NCBI GenBank assembly: GCA_003096235.1
Contig: PIXT01000146.1
Location: 1-14,322, forward strand
Origin: Candidatus Bathyarchaeum sp.
GTDB lineage: Archaea > Thermoproteota > Bathyarchaeia > Bathyarchaeales > Bathyarchaeaceae
Direction: 5' to 3'
Length of the DNA: 14,322 nt
Made by a program: the position numbers and the translations under genes. Shown piece by piece: positions 1 through 7,160 of the stretch. Each line of letters starts with the position of its first letter. Position 1 is the first letter of the stretch. The notes below the pieces were generated by a model. That model worked only from the letters and a program-made list of their open reading frames with translations. It had not been told where the DNA came from and did no database searches.

Positions 1-2
1 AA

Positions 3-851
3 CTCTTTGATGACATTGTCCTAAAGAATGCTGATTACGTTAAATTGATCACAAGTGACCCCTACAACCTGCCAACCTACTACATGGGAACAGTTGACAA
101 AAACAACAAAGTAAACTTCTATGACGGCAAAGTTCGTGTTGTTGACCCCGAAGGAAATGAATTCGTGAAGTTTGGTCCTTCAGAATACTTAGATATTATC
201 GAAGAGCGTGTTGAACCTTGGACTTACGTTAAAATGCCTTACTTGAAGAAGATTGGCTGGAAGGGCTTTGTTGACGGACCTGGAACAAGTATCTATCGTG
301 TCGGTCCGCTTGGAAGACTTAATGCCTCTGAAGGTATGGCAACACCAGTTGCACAAGCAGAATATGAACGGATGTACAAGACTCTTGGACGACCTGTTCA
401 CGCTACTTTAGCTTTCCACTGGGCAAGACTGATTGAGTTGATGTATGCTACTGAAAGAGGTCTGGAACTAGTAAAGGATCCTGAAATAACCAGCAAGAAC
501 ATCCGAAACAAGCCAGGAAAGCCAGGAGAAGGTGTTGGAATAGTCGAGGCTGCAAGAGGCACATTGATTCATCACTACCAATTGGATGAGAATGCACTAG
601 CAAAGAAAATTAACCTAGTAGTAGCTACGACCCATAATGCTCCAGGCATCTGCATGTCCATAAAAGATGCTGCACAAGGCATTATCAAAAATGGCGAAGT
701 CAACGATGGCTTGCTAAACAAGGTTGAGATGGCATTCAGAGCTTATGACCCATGCTGGGCTTGCGCTACACACTTTGCAATAGGTGAGATGCCTCTAGAA
801 GTTAACGTCCTAGACAGCGACAAGAAACTAGTAAAGACAATCAGAAGATGA
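3..851 (+). CDS. mvhA: F420-non-reducing [NiFe] hydrogenase large subunit MvhA (5' partial)
   Basis: This is the C-terminal 282 residues of a group 3c-type [NiFe] hydrogenase large subunit; the reading frame is open to the left edge of the window, so the gene begins upstream. MvhA carries the Ni-Fe active site that oxidises H2 in the soluble Mvh-Hdr complex. The diagnostic features are the YRVGPLGRLN stretch (from about 294) and the C-terminal DPCWACATH motif at 747-773, whose two Cys bind the Ni-Fe centre and whose His precedes the usual maturation cleavage site. About 24 residues follow that His, a tail expected to be removed by a maturation protease. The N-terminal RxCGxC ligand motif must lie outside the window. 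The stop overlaps the next start (ATGA at 848-851), which indicates translational coupling with hdrA. The small subunit MvhG is not visible and is probably encoded upstream. Confidence 0.92.
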   Translation, partial: LFDDIVLKNADYVKLITSDPYNLPTYYMGTVDKNNKVNFYDGKVRVVDPEGNEFVKFGPSEYLDIIEERVEPWTYVKMPYLKKIGWKGFVDGPGTSIYRVGPLGRLNASEGMATPVAQAEYERMYKTLGRPVHATLAFHWARLIELMYATERGLELVKDPEITSKNIRNKPGKPGEGVGIVEAARGTLIHHYQLDENALAKKINLVVATTHNAPGICMSIKDAAQGIIKNGEVNDGLLNKVEMAFRAYDPCWACATHFAIGEMPLEVNVLDSDKKLVKTIRR

Positions 852-3280
852 GCGAATGTAAGATGGAGCAACCTAAAGTCGGAGTATTCTTATCTGACTG
901 CGGAAAACAGCTCTCTGACATCCTAGACTTCGATGCACTGACCAGTTTCGTGAAGACTATACCAAACGTCGCACTCATTGCAAGAGGCAGTGAGTTCTGG
1001 CGAGGCAAAGGTCTAACGACTATCATAGATGCCATAAAAAGCGGAAAAATCAACCGAGTCGTTGTAGCTGAAAGCATTACCAAAATAAGTGACGTAAACA
1101 TCGCACAGGCAGTTGAAGATGCAGGTCTAAATCCATACTTGGTTGAAGTAATCGACATCAAAGACCACTGTGCATGGCCTCACCGAGCAACACCAAAGGA
1201 AGCCACTGAAAAAGCCAAAGCCATGCTTTTATCTGCAATTGAACGGGCAAAGCTTCTTGAACCCATTGAGAAGCTTGAGTTTCCCGCTCTCAAATCTGCT
1301 TTAGTTATTGGCGGTGGTATTGCTGGTATGCAAACAGCTGTGGACTTGGCGGATTTAGGCTTTGAAGTGAACCTGATTGAAAAAGAGCCCTTTCTTGGAG
1401 GTTTAGCTGCTCGTGCTGGTCGATTCTTCCCAACAGATGACTGTGCAATCTGTATTCAACCCCCGTCGTCTGACGTGAAGACGATTACTCATACTTCTCG
1501 GAAGTGTGTGTATCGTTCTGGATTCAGCGAAATTCCTAACCTGAACATATTAACAAACGCTAAAGTTGTGGCTGTTGAAGGGGTTCCTGGAAAATATGCC
1601 GTTACTATCGAAAAGAAGCCACGGTATGTTGATGCGGATAAATGTGTAGTATGTGACAAATGTGCTGCAGTTTGTCCTGTGGAAACTCTTGACGAATACA
1701 ATGCAAGCCTGAGTAACCGTAAAGCAATATACATGAACGTTCCAGCAGTTCACCCACAAGTCTACGTTATCGACGAGGATGCCTGCAAGTTCCATGACTG
1801 CGCCAAATGTGTTGAAGTTTGTCCAACAAACGCAATTAATTTGGACCAAAAACCTGAACAGGTAACATTGAATGTAGGTAGCATTGTTGTTGCAACGGGC
1901 TTCAAGGAATTTGATTCCAGCGCAATAAAAGAATATCACTACGACGATTACCCTGATGTCATCACGAATCTTGAATTAGCTAGAATGATTGACGCTTTTG
2001 GTCCAACAGGCGGCGATATTATCCGACCTTCAGATGGCAAGCCTGCAAAGAAGATCGTTTTTATTCAGTGTGCTGGTTCACGCGACAGGCGATATAACCC
2101 ATACTGTTCAAGCATATGTTGCATGATTTCTTTGAAGAATGCGTCTTTGATTAAGGAAGCTAATCCAGATGCAGAAGTTTCAATCTGCTACATTGACATA
2201 CGAACTACCGGAAGAGAACACGAATACTACTATGAACGTGCCCGAGATATGGGCATCAAGTTCGTTAAAGGAAGACCCACCGAAATCTATAATGACGAAG
2301 AAAAAGGCAAGTTAATTGTCGATGTTGAGGATGCACTTCTTAAAAGATTCCTTGATCTGGAAGCTGACTTGGTTGTTTTGGCTACTTCTATGGTTCCCGC
2401 CGAAGGCACCACCGAACTCTCCCAAATTTTGGGTCTTCCTCTGGAAGCGGATGGTTTCTTCAAGGAATACAATGCTAAACTTAGACCAACCGAAACTTTG
2501 CGAAAAGGAATTTTTCTCTGTGGCGGAGCAACATTCCCTAAGGATGCCCCAACCGCTTCTTTGCATGCTCACTCGGCAGCTATGAAAGCTACTAAATTCT
2601 TGAATAGCGGCAAAATAGTCAAAGATTTGCGAACTGCTGAAATCAACGATGAGTATTGTGGTGACTGCGAATTTTGTCCAGTGGTCTGTCCGTATGGAGC
2701 CATAAGCTTGGAGCCAACAACAGGAGATCATTTTGTTGCACATGTTAACGACCTTCTCTGCGAAGGATGTGGTGTATGTGTTGGAACCTGCCCAATGAAC
2801 GCTATAGAACTTCGGCACTCCAGACCAAACCAAATGACTGCACAAATTAATGCTCTAATGTCCGTGAATGGGACTTCAAAACCTTTGATTCTGGCTTTCT
2901 GCTGTCAAGAATGTGGTCACACTGCTGTTGACTCTTCGGGTATGGCTAAGATGGAGTATCCTGCTAACGTTAGGATCGTTAAAGTTCCGTGTGCTGGAAT
3001 AGTACATGTTAAGCAGATTCTTGAAGCCTTCAAAGCTGGCGCTCAAGGCGTTATGGTTGTGGGATGCAAAACTGACGGTTGCCACTATGAGCTTGGCAGT
3101 GAAAAGGCTACCAAAAAGACTGATCTTGCTAAAGTGCTGTTGAAAGAATACGGAATAGAACCAGAACGCTTAGAGATGTTCAATTTGGTGTATATCGAAG
3201 GCAATCAATTTGCAGCTGCTGCAAAAACGATGACCGATAATCTAACTAAGCTTGGGTCCCTCAACTTGGGAGATTCCTAA
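848..3280 (+). CDS. hdrA: HdrA-MvhD fusion: heterodisulfide reductase subunit A with C-terminal FlpD/MvhD domain
   Basis: This 810-residue protein is the FAD-bearing hub of the Hdr complex, where flavin-based electron bifurcation takes place. In order: an HdrA N-terminal domain (about 10-145); an FAD-binding fold with IGGGIAG at 154-160 and the HdrA-typical DDCAIC segment with Cys199 and Cys202; an inserted ferredoxin domain with Cys266/269/272/276 and Cys313/318/321/325; the second half of the flavoprotein fold (about 340-600); a second ferredoxin domain with two CxxCxxCxxxCP sets (about 604-655); and an MvhD/FlpD domain (about 678-805) with its Cys kept (685, 686, 689, 715, 740, 745), expected to hold a [2Fe-2S] cluster and link MvhA/G to HdrA. 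In methanogens MvhD is usually a separate protein. The N-terminal domain lacks most of the usual cluster cysteines (see findings). The start overlaps the mvhA stop; an ATG at 863 is an alternative start. No in-frame TGA suggests selenocysteine. Confidence 0.93.
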   Translation: MSECKMEQPKVGVFLSDCGKQLSDILDFDALTSFVKTIPNVALIARGSEFWRGKGLTTIIDAIKSGKINRVVVAESITKISDVNIAQAVEDAGLNPYLVEVIDIKDHCAWPHRATPKEATEKAKAMLLSAIERAKLLEPIEKLEFPALKSALVIGGGIAGMQTAVDLADLGFEVNLIEKEPFLGGLAARAGRFFPTDDCAICIQPPSSDVKTITHTSRKCVYRSGFSEIPNLNILTNAKVVAVEGVPGKYAVTIEKKPRYVDADKCVVCDKCAAVCPVETLDEYNASLSNRKAIYMNVPAVHPQVYVIDEDACKFHDCAKCVEVCPTNAINLDQKPEQVTLNVGSIVVATGFKEFDSSAIKEYHYDDYPDVITNLELARMIDAFGPTGGDIIRPSDGKPAKKIVFIQCAGSRDRRYNPYCSSICCMISLKNASLIKEANPDAEVSICYIDIRTTGREHEYYYERARDMGIKFVKGRPTEIYNDEEKGKLIVDVEDALLKRFLDLEADLVVLATSMVPAEGTTELSQILGLPLEADGFFKEYNAKLRPTETLRKGIFLCGGATFPKDAPTASLHAHSAAMKATKFLNSGKIVKDLRTAEINDEYCGDCEFCPVVCPYGAISLEPTTGDHFVAHVNDLLCEGCGVCVGTCPMNAIELRHSRPNQMTAQINALMSVNGTSKPLILAFCCQECGHTAVDSSGMAKMEYPANVRIVKVPCAGIVHVKQILEAFKAGAQGVMVVGCKTDGCHYELGSEKATKKTDLAKVLLKEYGIEPERLEMFNLVYIEGNQFAAAAKTMTDNLTKLGSLNLGDS

Positions 3281-3286
3281 AGGAGG
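3281..3286 (+). promoter_or_regulatory. Strong Shine-Dalgarno site for hdrC
   Basis: AGGAGG directly follows the hdrA stop and sits 6 bases before the ATG at 3293. A second ATG follows at 3296, so initiation could use either codon. Confidence 0.8.
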
Positions 3287-3292
3287 CGAATT

Positions 3293-3814
3293 ATGATGCC
3301 ACATCACAATACGGAAAAATCTGCAGAAATGGTGTTCTCTGATGAGGTTACCTGCCGTCATGGCGGAGAAACATTGAAGTCATGTTATCAATGTGGAACT
3401 TGCGCCAGCAGTTGTCCAGTAGCTCGACTTGATTCCCGATTTAATCCCAGAGAAATCATAAAGTTGTCTTTGTTAGGTGAGAAAGAGGAAGTGCTCTCAG
3501 GAGACGCTATCTGGCTGTGTACTTCATGTTTTAACTGCCAAGAACGCTGTCCACAAGATGTTGAGATCGCCGATGTAATCTATGCACTACGGAACATTGC
3601 AATAGAAGCTGGTCATTCACCAAACATATACTCCGATTTCGGGGCGGCTCTCATAAACGAGGGAAGAATTGTTTCGATTTCAAAGTTCGTGGAAAAGAAA
3701 CGCGAAGAATACGGTTTACCGCCTCTTAAACCAGTAGGAGTAGATGCGTTGAATAAGATTCTCTCTGAAACAGGTTTTATTAAACCAGAAAAGAAGACGG
3801 AGGAATCACAATGA
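3293..3814 (+). CDS. hdrC: Heterodisulfide reductase subunit C (HdrC), 2x[4Fe-4S]
   Basis: This 173-residue protein is the iron-sulfur wire between HdrA and HdrB. It carries two complete [4Fe-4S] ligand sets: Cys31/34/37/41 (CYQCGTCASSCP) and Cys76/79/82/86 (CTSCFNCQERCP), the usual HdrC arrangement, followed by a helical C-terminal part. Length is close to the family norm. It lies 12 bases after hdrA behind an AGGAGG site and ends in an ATGA overlap with hdrB, so all three hdr genes are very likely one transcript. In methanogens HdrC passes electrons to the HdrB active site that reduces CoM-S-S-CoB; the physiological acceptor here cannot be read from the sequence. Confidence 0.93.
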   Translation: MMPHHNTEKSAEMVFSDEVTCRHGGETLKSCYQCGTCASSCPVARLDSRFNPREIIKLSLLGEKEEVLSGDAIWLCTSCFNCQERCPQDVEIADVIYALRNIAIEAGHSPNIYSDFGAALINEGRIVSISKFVEKKREEYGLPPLKPVGVDALNKILSETGFIKPEKKTEESQ

Positions 3815-4686
3815 AGAGCTACGCAATATTTCTTGGATGCACTATACCTGCACGTCAACCAAACTATGAACTGTCCGCAAGAAAAACCCTTGAAAAGTTA
3901 GGTGTCGAACTTGTAGACTTGGCTGACTTTACTTGCTGTTGTCCTCCGCCTATCCAGTCAATAAATCTGGAAAGCAGTCAAGCCATAGCCGCTTATAACA
4001 TCTGTTTAGCTGAAGAAGCTGGTTTGGATATTGTTGCGTTATGTAACGGATGTTTTGAATCTCTTGCAATGGTTAACGCCACTCTCAAGAAAGACAAGAA
4101 ACTAAAGGCACACATTAACCAAGTATTAGCTAAAGTCGGCAAAGAATTCAAGGGAACAATCGAAGTAAAACACTTCCTTCAAGTCTTGATGGACGACATT
4201 GGACTTGAAAAAATCAAAGAAAACGTCGTTAAACCCCTAAGCAGTCTGAAAGTAGCGCCATTTTATGGTTGTCACTCCCTTAGACCCAGCAAGCTGCTGC
4301 AGTTAGATGACCCTGAGCGACCACAAATCTTCGAGAACCTGTTGGATGCTCTGGGCGCAAAACCAGTTGAGTATCGAAACAAGTTGAAATGCTGCGGAGG
4401 TTTGCTTAAAGGCATCTCTGACGATACTGCACTTAGCCTAGCTAGAGACAAGCTCGTTAACACCAGCAAAGCAGGTGCTGATTGCATCAGTACATTGTGT
4501 CCATTCTGTTTCGTTGCTTTGGACATAGGACAAATTCAAGTCAAGTCAAAGTTCAAAGAAGTCTATGATATGCCGATACTTCACTATTCAGAGCTTATCG
4601 CATTGGCTTTAGGTGTAGACGCCAGCGAGTTGGCGCTTAGAAGCCACAAGATAAAGACCGACAAGGTTCTTGAAAAGATCGCATAA
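3811..4686 (+). CDS. hdrB: Heterodisulfide reductase subunit B (HdrB), two CCG domains
   Basis: This 291-residue protein is the catalytic subunit of heterodisulfide reductase. Two cysteine-rich CCG domains are both intact: Cys10, Cys42-44 and Cys78/81 in the first, and Cys154, Cys194/195 and Cys230/233 in the second. In characterised HdrB these bind two non-cubane [4Fe-4S] clusters that split a disulfide, so the full set argues for an active enzyme. The start overlaps the hdrC stop (ATGA) and has a GGAGG site at 3799-3803. It is the last gene of the operon and is followed by a hairpin plus T-rich terminator. Related CCG proteins act on other disulfides or in LdhE/GlpC-type complexes; the HdrA-HdrC context makes HdrB the best call, while the substrate remains unknown. 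Confidence 0.93.
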   Translation: MKSYAIFLGCTIPARQPNYELSARKTLEKLGVELVDLADFTCCCPPPIQSINLESSQAIAAYNICLAEEAGLDIVALCNGCFESLAMVNATLKKDKKLKAHINQVLAKVGKEFKGTIEVKHFLQVLMDDIGLEKIKENVVKPLSSLKVAPFYGCHSLRPSKLLQLDDPERPQIFENLLDALGAKPVEYRNKLKCCGGLLKGISDDTALSLARDKLVNTSKAGADCISTLCPFCFVALDIGQIQVKSKFKEVYDMPILHYSELIALALGVDASELALRSHKIKTDKVLEKIA

Positions 4687-4703
4687 TCAACTTTAGTTTT
4701 AGT

Positions 4704-4739
4704 GCGGGTTTTTTTGGCTCCCGCCACGTTTCTTTTTTC
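4704..4739 (+). terminator. Terminator of the mvh-hdr operon
   Basis: A short hairpin, GCGGG at 4704-4708 with CCCGC at 4720-4724, has an oligo-T loop and is followed by a T-rich run (TTTCTTTTTT, 4729-4739). It starts 17 bases after the hdrB stop. Archaeal RNA polymerase stops mainly at oligo-T, so both T runs may contribute. Confidence 0.65.
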
Positions 4740-4757
4740 TTACTTTAAAGATTGCAA

Positions 4758-4770
4758 TAAAGTTAATATT
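4758..4770 (+). promoter_or_regulatory. Candidate BRE/TATA element for the gap-pgk unit
   Basis: The A/T-rich stretch TAAAGTTAATATT lies about 45 bases before the gap start. That would leave a short leader of about 20 bases holding the ribosome site. Another A/T-rich candidate (CTTTAAAG) lies just upstream at 4743-4750. The assignment is by position and composition only. Confidence 0.35.
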
Positions 4771-4802
4771 TTGAAACTCGGTACACTTCCACGCCTAAAA
4801 AT

Positions 4803-4808
4803 AGGTGA
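4803..4808 (+). promoter_or_regulatory. Shine-Dalgarno site for gap
   Basis: AGGTGA lies 6 bases before the ATG at 4815. The same hexamer precedes pgk, which supports both start choices. Confidence 0.6.
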
Positions 4809-4814
4809 ACGAAT

Positions 4815-5825
4815 ATGGTAAATGCAGCAATAAATGGATTTGGAAGAATAGGGAGGCTCCTATACCGAGCAGCCCTTGAAGAAAATGCAGATATAAACTT
4901 TGTAGCAGTAAACGACTTAACAGACGCAAAAACATTGGCGCATCTGCTGAAAAACGATACAGTCCACGGCAAGTTCCCATTCTCTGTTGAAGTTAAAGGT
5001 TCATCTCTTATTGTTGACGGAAAAGAACTCAAAATATTGGCTGAACCAAACCCCGCTAAACTCCCTTGGAAAGACATGGGCGTTTATGTTGCAGTTGAAT
5101 CAACAGGAAGATTCAGATCAAGAGACGCAGCAGCACAACACCTAGAAGCTGGAGCAGAAAAAGTTCTAGTCTCCGCCCCAATGAGCCCCGCATCAAGCGC
5201 TGACTTAACCGTAGTTTATGGCGTTAACGACAACCTCTATGACCCTACAAAACATAGTATAATGTCCTTGGCTTCGTGCACGACTAACTGTTTGGCGCCA
5301 GTTTCTAAAGTTCTTAACGAGAATTTCGGAATCGAAAAAGGTCTAATGACTACAATTCACGCTGTAACTAACGACCAAAGACTTCTTGACATGCAACACA
5401 AAGATCTTAGACGCGCAAGGTCTGCAGCTTTTAACATGATTCCTACCTCAACTGGTGCAGCTGTAGCAGTTGGTTTAGCTCTTCCTATGCTTAACGGAAA
5501 ACTGAACGGAATGTCTATGCGGGTTCCAACACCTGACGTTTCCATAGTTGACTTGGTAGCAATTCTGAAGAAAGAAGCAACAGCAGACGAAATTAATGCC
5601 GCTCTAAAGAAGGCAGCTGATGGACCGTTGAAAGGTGTTCTCAGTTACAGTGAAGAGGCACTTGTATCATCGGATATTATCCACAACTCTAACTCAGCCA
5701 TAGTAGACGGAAAGTTAACTATGACCATAGGTAACTTGGTTAAAGTCCTTGCTTGGTATGACAACGAGTGGGGCTACTCCGTTAAGATGGCTCGCATGAT
5801 CGAAAAGATCTGCAAGATGGCCTAA
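4815..5825 (+). CDS. gap: Glyceraldehyde-3-phosphate dehydrogenase, bacterial/class I (GapA) type
   Basis: This 336-residue enzyme interconverts glyceraldehyde-3-phosphate and 1,3-bisphosphoglycerate with a nicotinamide cofactor. It is the class I type of bacteria and eukaryotes, not the class II enzyme usual in archaea. It has the N-terminal INGFGRIGR dinucleotide-binding motif (6-14), the active-site SCTTNC with Cys155, the partner His182 in TIHAVTNDQR, HKDLRRAR (195-202), MRVPTPDVS, and the C-terminal WYDNEWGYS. Asp34 sits where an Asp favours NAD over NADP in class I enzymes. The pair Met193-Gln194 replaces the Leu-Pro seen next to the cofactor in classic NAD enzymes, so cofactor choice is likely NAD but not certain. 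Length is normal. It starts behind AGGTGA and precedes pgk by about 60 bases. Bacterial origin by transfer is inferred from the family type. Confidence 0.95.
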   Translation: MVNAAINGFGRIGRLLYRAALEENADINFVAVNDLTDAKTLAHLLKNDTVHGKFPFSVEVKGSSLIVDGKELKILAEPNPAKLPWKDMGVYVAVESTGRFRSRDAAAQHLEAGAEKVLVSAPMSPASSADLTVVYGVNDNLYDPTKHSIMSLASCTTNCLAPVSKVLNENFGIEKGLMTTIHAVTNDQRLLDMQHKDLRRARSAAFNMIPTSTGAAVAVGLALPMLNGKLNGMSMRVPTPDVSIVDLVAILKKEATADEINAALKKAADGPLKGVLSYSEEALVSSDIIHNSNSAIVDGKLTMTIGNLVKVLAWYDNEWGYSVKMARMIEKICKMA

Positions 5826-5848
5826 ACACAGACCACAAAAACCTCAAA

Positions 5849-5868
5849 TCCCCCTTTTTCCTTTTTTT
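5849..5868 (+). terminator. Pyrimidine/T-rich tract between gap and pgk
   Basis: A run of five C, five T, CC and seven T lies 24 bases after the gap stop, with no hairpin. Such tracts terminate archaeal transcription, at least partly. No convincing promoter fits between it and pgk, so partial read-through is the likeliest arrangement. Confidence 0.45.
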
Positions 5869-5875
5869 AATTGTA

Positions 5876-5881
5876 AGGTGA
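5876..5881 (+). promoter_or_regulatory. Shine-Dalgarno site that fixes the pgk start
   Basis: AGGTGA lies 5 bases before the ATG at 5887. The in-frame GTG at 5878 lies inside this site, so it is unlikely to be the start. Confidence 0.65.
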
Positions 5882-5886
5882 ATATT

Positions 5887-7113
5887 ATGCCAAAATTCTT
5901 GACAATAGATGATTTCGACATAAAAGACAAGACTATTCTTGTCAGAGTAGACTTTAACTCTCCACTTGACCCAAAAACCAAACAGATAATTAATGATAAA
6001 AGAATTCGTGCCCACGCAGATGCAACAATAAGCGAGCTGGTCAAAAAAGGCGCAAAAACCGTAGTCTTAGCCCATCAGGGAAGACCTGGATCTGCAGACT
6101 TTATTGGTCTTGATCAGCACGCAAAGCTTCTTGGTAAAGCATTGAACCTGCCCGTAAAGTATGTAGATGATGTTTTGGGAGAAGCTGCACAGAATGCCAT
6201 TAAGGCTTTGAAGAGCGGCGAAGTGCTGGTCTTAGGAAACGTTCGAGGTCTTCCATACGAACAAAGTAAGGGAACCCCTGAAGAGCACTCCAAAACCGAG
6301 TTCGTGAAAAACTTGGCTCCTTTGGCGGACGTTTTCATTAACGACGCATTCGCTGCAGCCCATCGAGCCCATGTATCAATGGTTGGTTTCACGGCTGTTT
6401 TGCCCAGCGCTGCTGGCAGAATTATGGAAAAAGAACTCAAAGCTCTAGGTAAAGTTCTTGAATCGCCTGAAAAGCCCTCTGTCTTTATGATTGGCGGAGC
6501 AAAAGGCGACGACTCACTGGACATCTCCAACTATGTGCTAGAGCACAAAATAGCTGACAACGTTCTAGCTGGCGGAGTAATCGGGCACATCTTTCTGGTA
6601 GCTAAAGGCTTCAACTTGGGCGAAGGAAACATGAAGTTCCTCGAAAAACAAGAACTGATGGGTCTAATACCTGGAATACAGAAGCTAATGAAGGAATATC
6701 CTGGAGCTATTCTGATGCCCTTAGACCTAGCTGCGGAAGCTGGCGAGAAGAGAAAAGAGCTAACTGTTGACGAGCTACCTACAAAAGACCCTATCTTTGA
6801 TATTGGAACAAAAACCGCAAATAAATTCGCTGACATAATCTTGAAAGCAAAAACAATAGTTGTCAGTGGACCAGTTGGAGTTTTCGAGAATCCCGAATTC
6901 AAGAAGGGCTCTGAAATTGTTCTAAAAGCCGTAGCAGATTCTGAAGGCTTCTCTCTTGTTGGTGGTGGACACACAGTTGCAGCTGTAGAAAAGTTGGGAC
7001 TGGCTGACAAAATGTCTTATGTAAGCACTGCAGGCGGAGCATTGATAGAATTTCTTATGGGAAAGCAGCTGCCCGGAGTTGTAGCTCTGGAAAAAGCAGC
7101 CGCCAGAACCTAA
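5887..7113 (+). CDS. pgk: Phosphoglycerate kinase, archaeal type
   Basis: This 408-residue enzyme transfers the acyl phosphate of 1,3-bisphosphoglycerate to ADP, or runs in reverse during gluconeogenesis. Visible signatures are ILVRVDFNSP (17-26), the substrate loop AHQGRPG (62-68), FINDAFAAAHRAH (150-162), the nucleotide-site GGAK (203-206), GPVGVFE (328-334) and the C-terminal GGGHT with STAGGA (359-385). The AHQGRPG and NDAFAAAHR wording is typical of archaeal PGKs, and length fits. The segment LGNVRG (116-121) differs from the LENVRF found in most PGKs. The start was chosen at ATG 5887 because AGGTGA precedes it at proper spacing; GTG 5878 would add three residues. It follows gap on the same strand, giving a two-step glycolysis/gluconeogenesis unit, and its product 3-phosphoglycerate also feeds serine synthesis. 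Confidence 0.95.
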   Translation: MPKFLTIDDFDIKDKTILVRVDFNSPLDPKTKQIINDKRIRAHADATISELVKKGAKTVVLAHQGRPGSADFIGLDQHAKLLGKALNLPVKYVDDVLGEAAQNAIKALKSGEVLVLGNVRGLPYEQSKGTPEEHSKTEFVKNLAPLADVFINDAFAAAHRAHVSMVGFTAVLPSAAGRIMEKELKALGKVLESPEKPSVFMIGGAKGDDSLDISNYVLEHKIADNVLAGGVIGHIFLVAKGFNLGEGNMKFLEKQELMGLIPGIQKLMKEYPGAILMPLDLAAEAGEKRKELTVDELPTKDPIFDIGTKTANKFADIILKAKTIVVSGPVGVFENPEFKKGSEIVLKAVADSEGFSLVGGGHTVAAVEKLGLADKMSYVSTAGGALIEFLMGKQLPGVVALEKAAART

Positions 7114-7141
7114 TCTCCCTTTTCTCCTTTTTTTTGGAGAA
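7114..7141. terminator. Terminator between convergent pgk and the CARDB surface protein gene
   Basis: A pyrimidine-rich run begins right after the pgk stop. It includes a 6-base stem, TTCTCC at 7122-7127 with GGAGAA at 7136-7141, enclosing eight T. On the plus strand this resembles the tract after gap. The stem is symmetric and could also help stop minus-strand transcription, which ends its gene at 7161, but that strand has no T run here. Confidence 0.55.
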
Positions 7142-7160
7142 CTTTTGTTAGTTTTATAGA

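Noticed and set aside
2312..2845. A long open frame antisense to hdrA, one of several antisense to real genes (also 6114-6530 and 6531-7010 antisense to pgk).
   Set aside because: The sense frames encode complete, well-recognised proteins; the antisense translations show no domains and are by-products of codon usage.
848..3280. Selenocysteine in HdrA or in the MvhD domain, as in some methanogens.
   Set aside because: There is no in-frame TGA; the equivalent positions are ordinary Cys codons.
5878..5886. GTG 5878 as the start of pgk.
   Set aside because: It lies within the AGGTGA ribosome site, which is well placed for ATG 5887.
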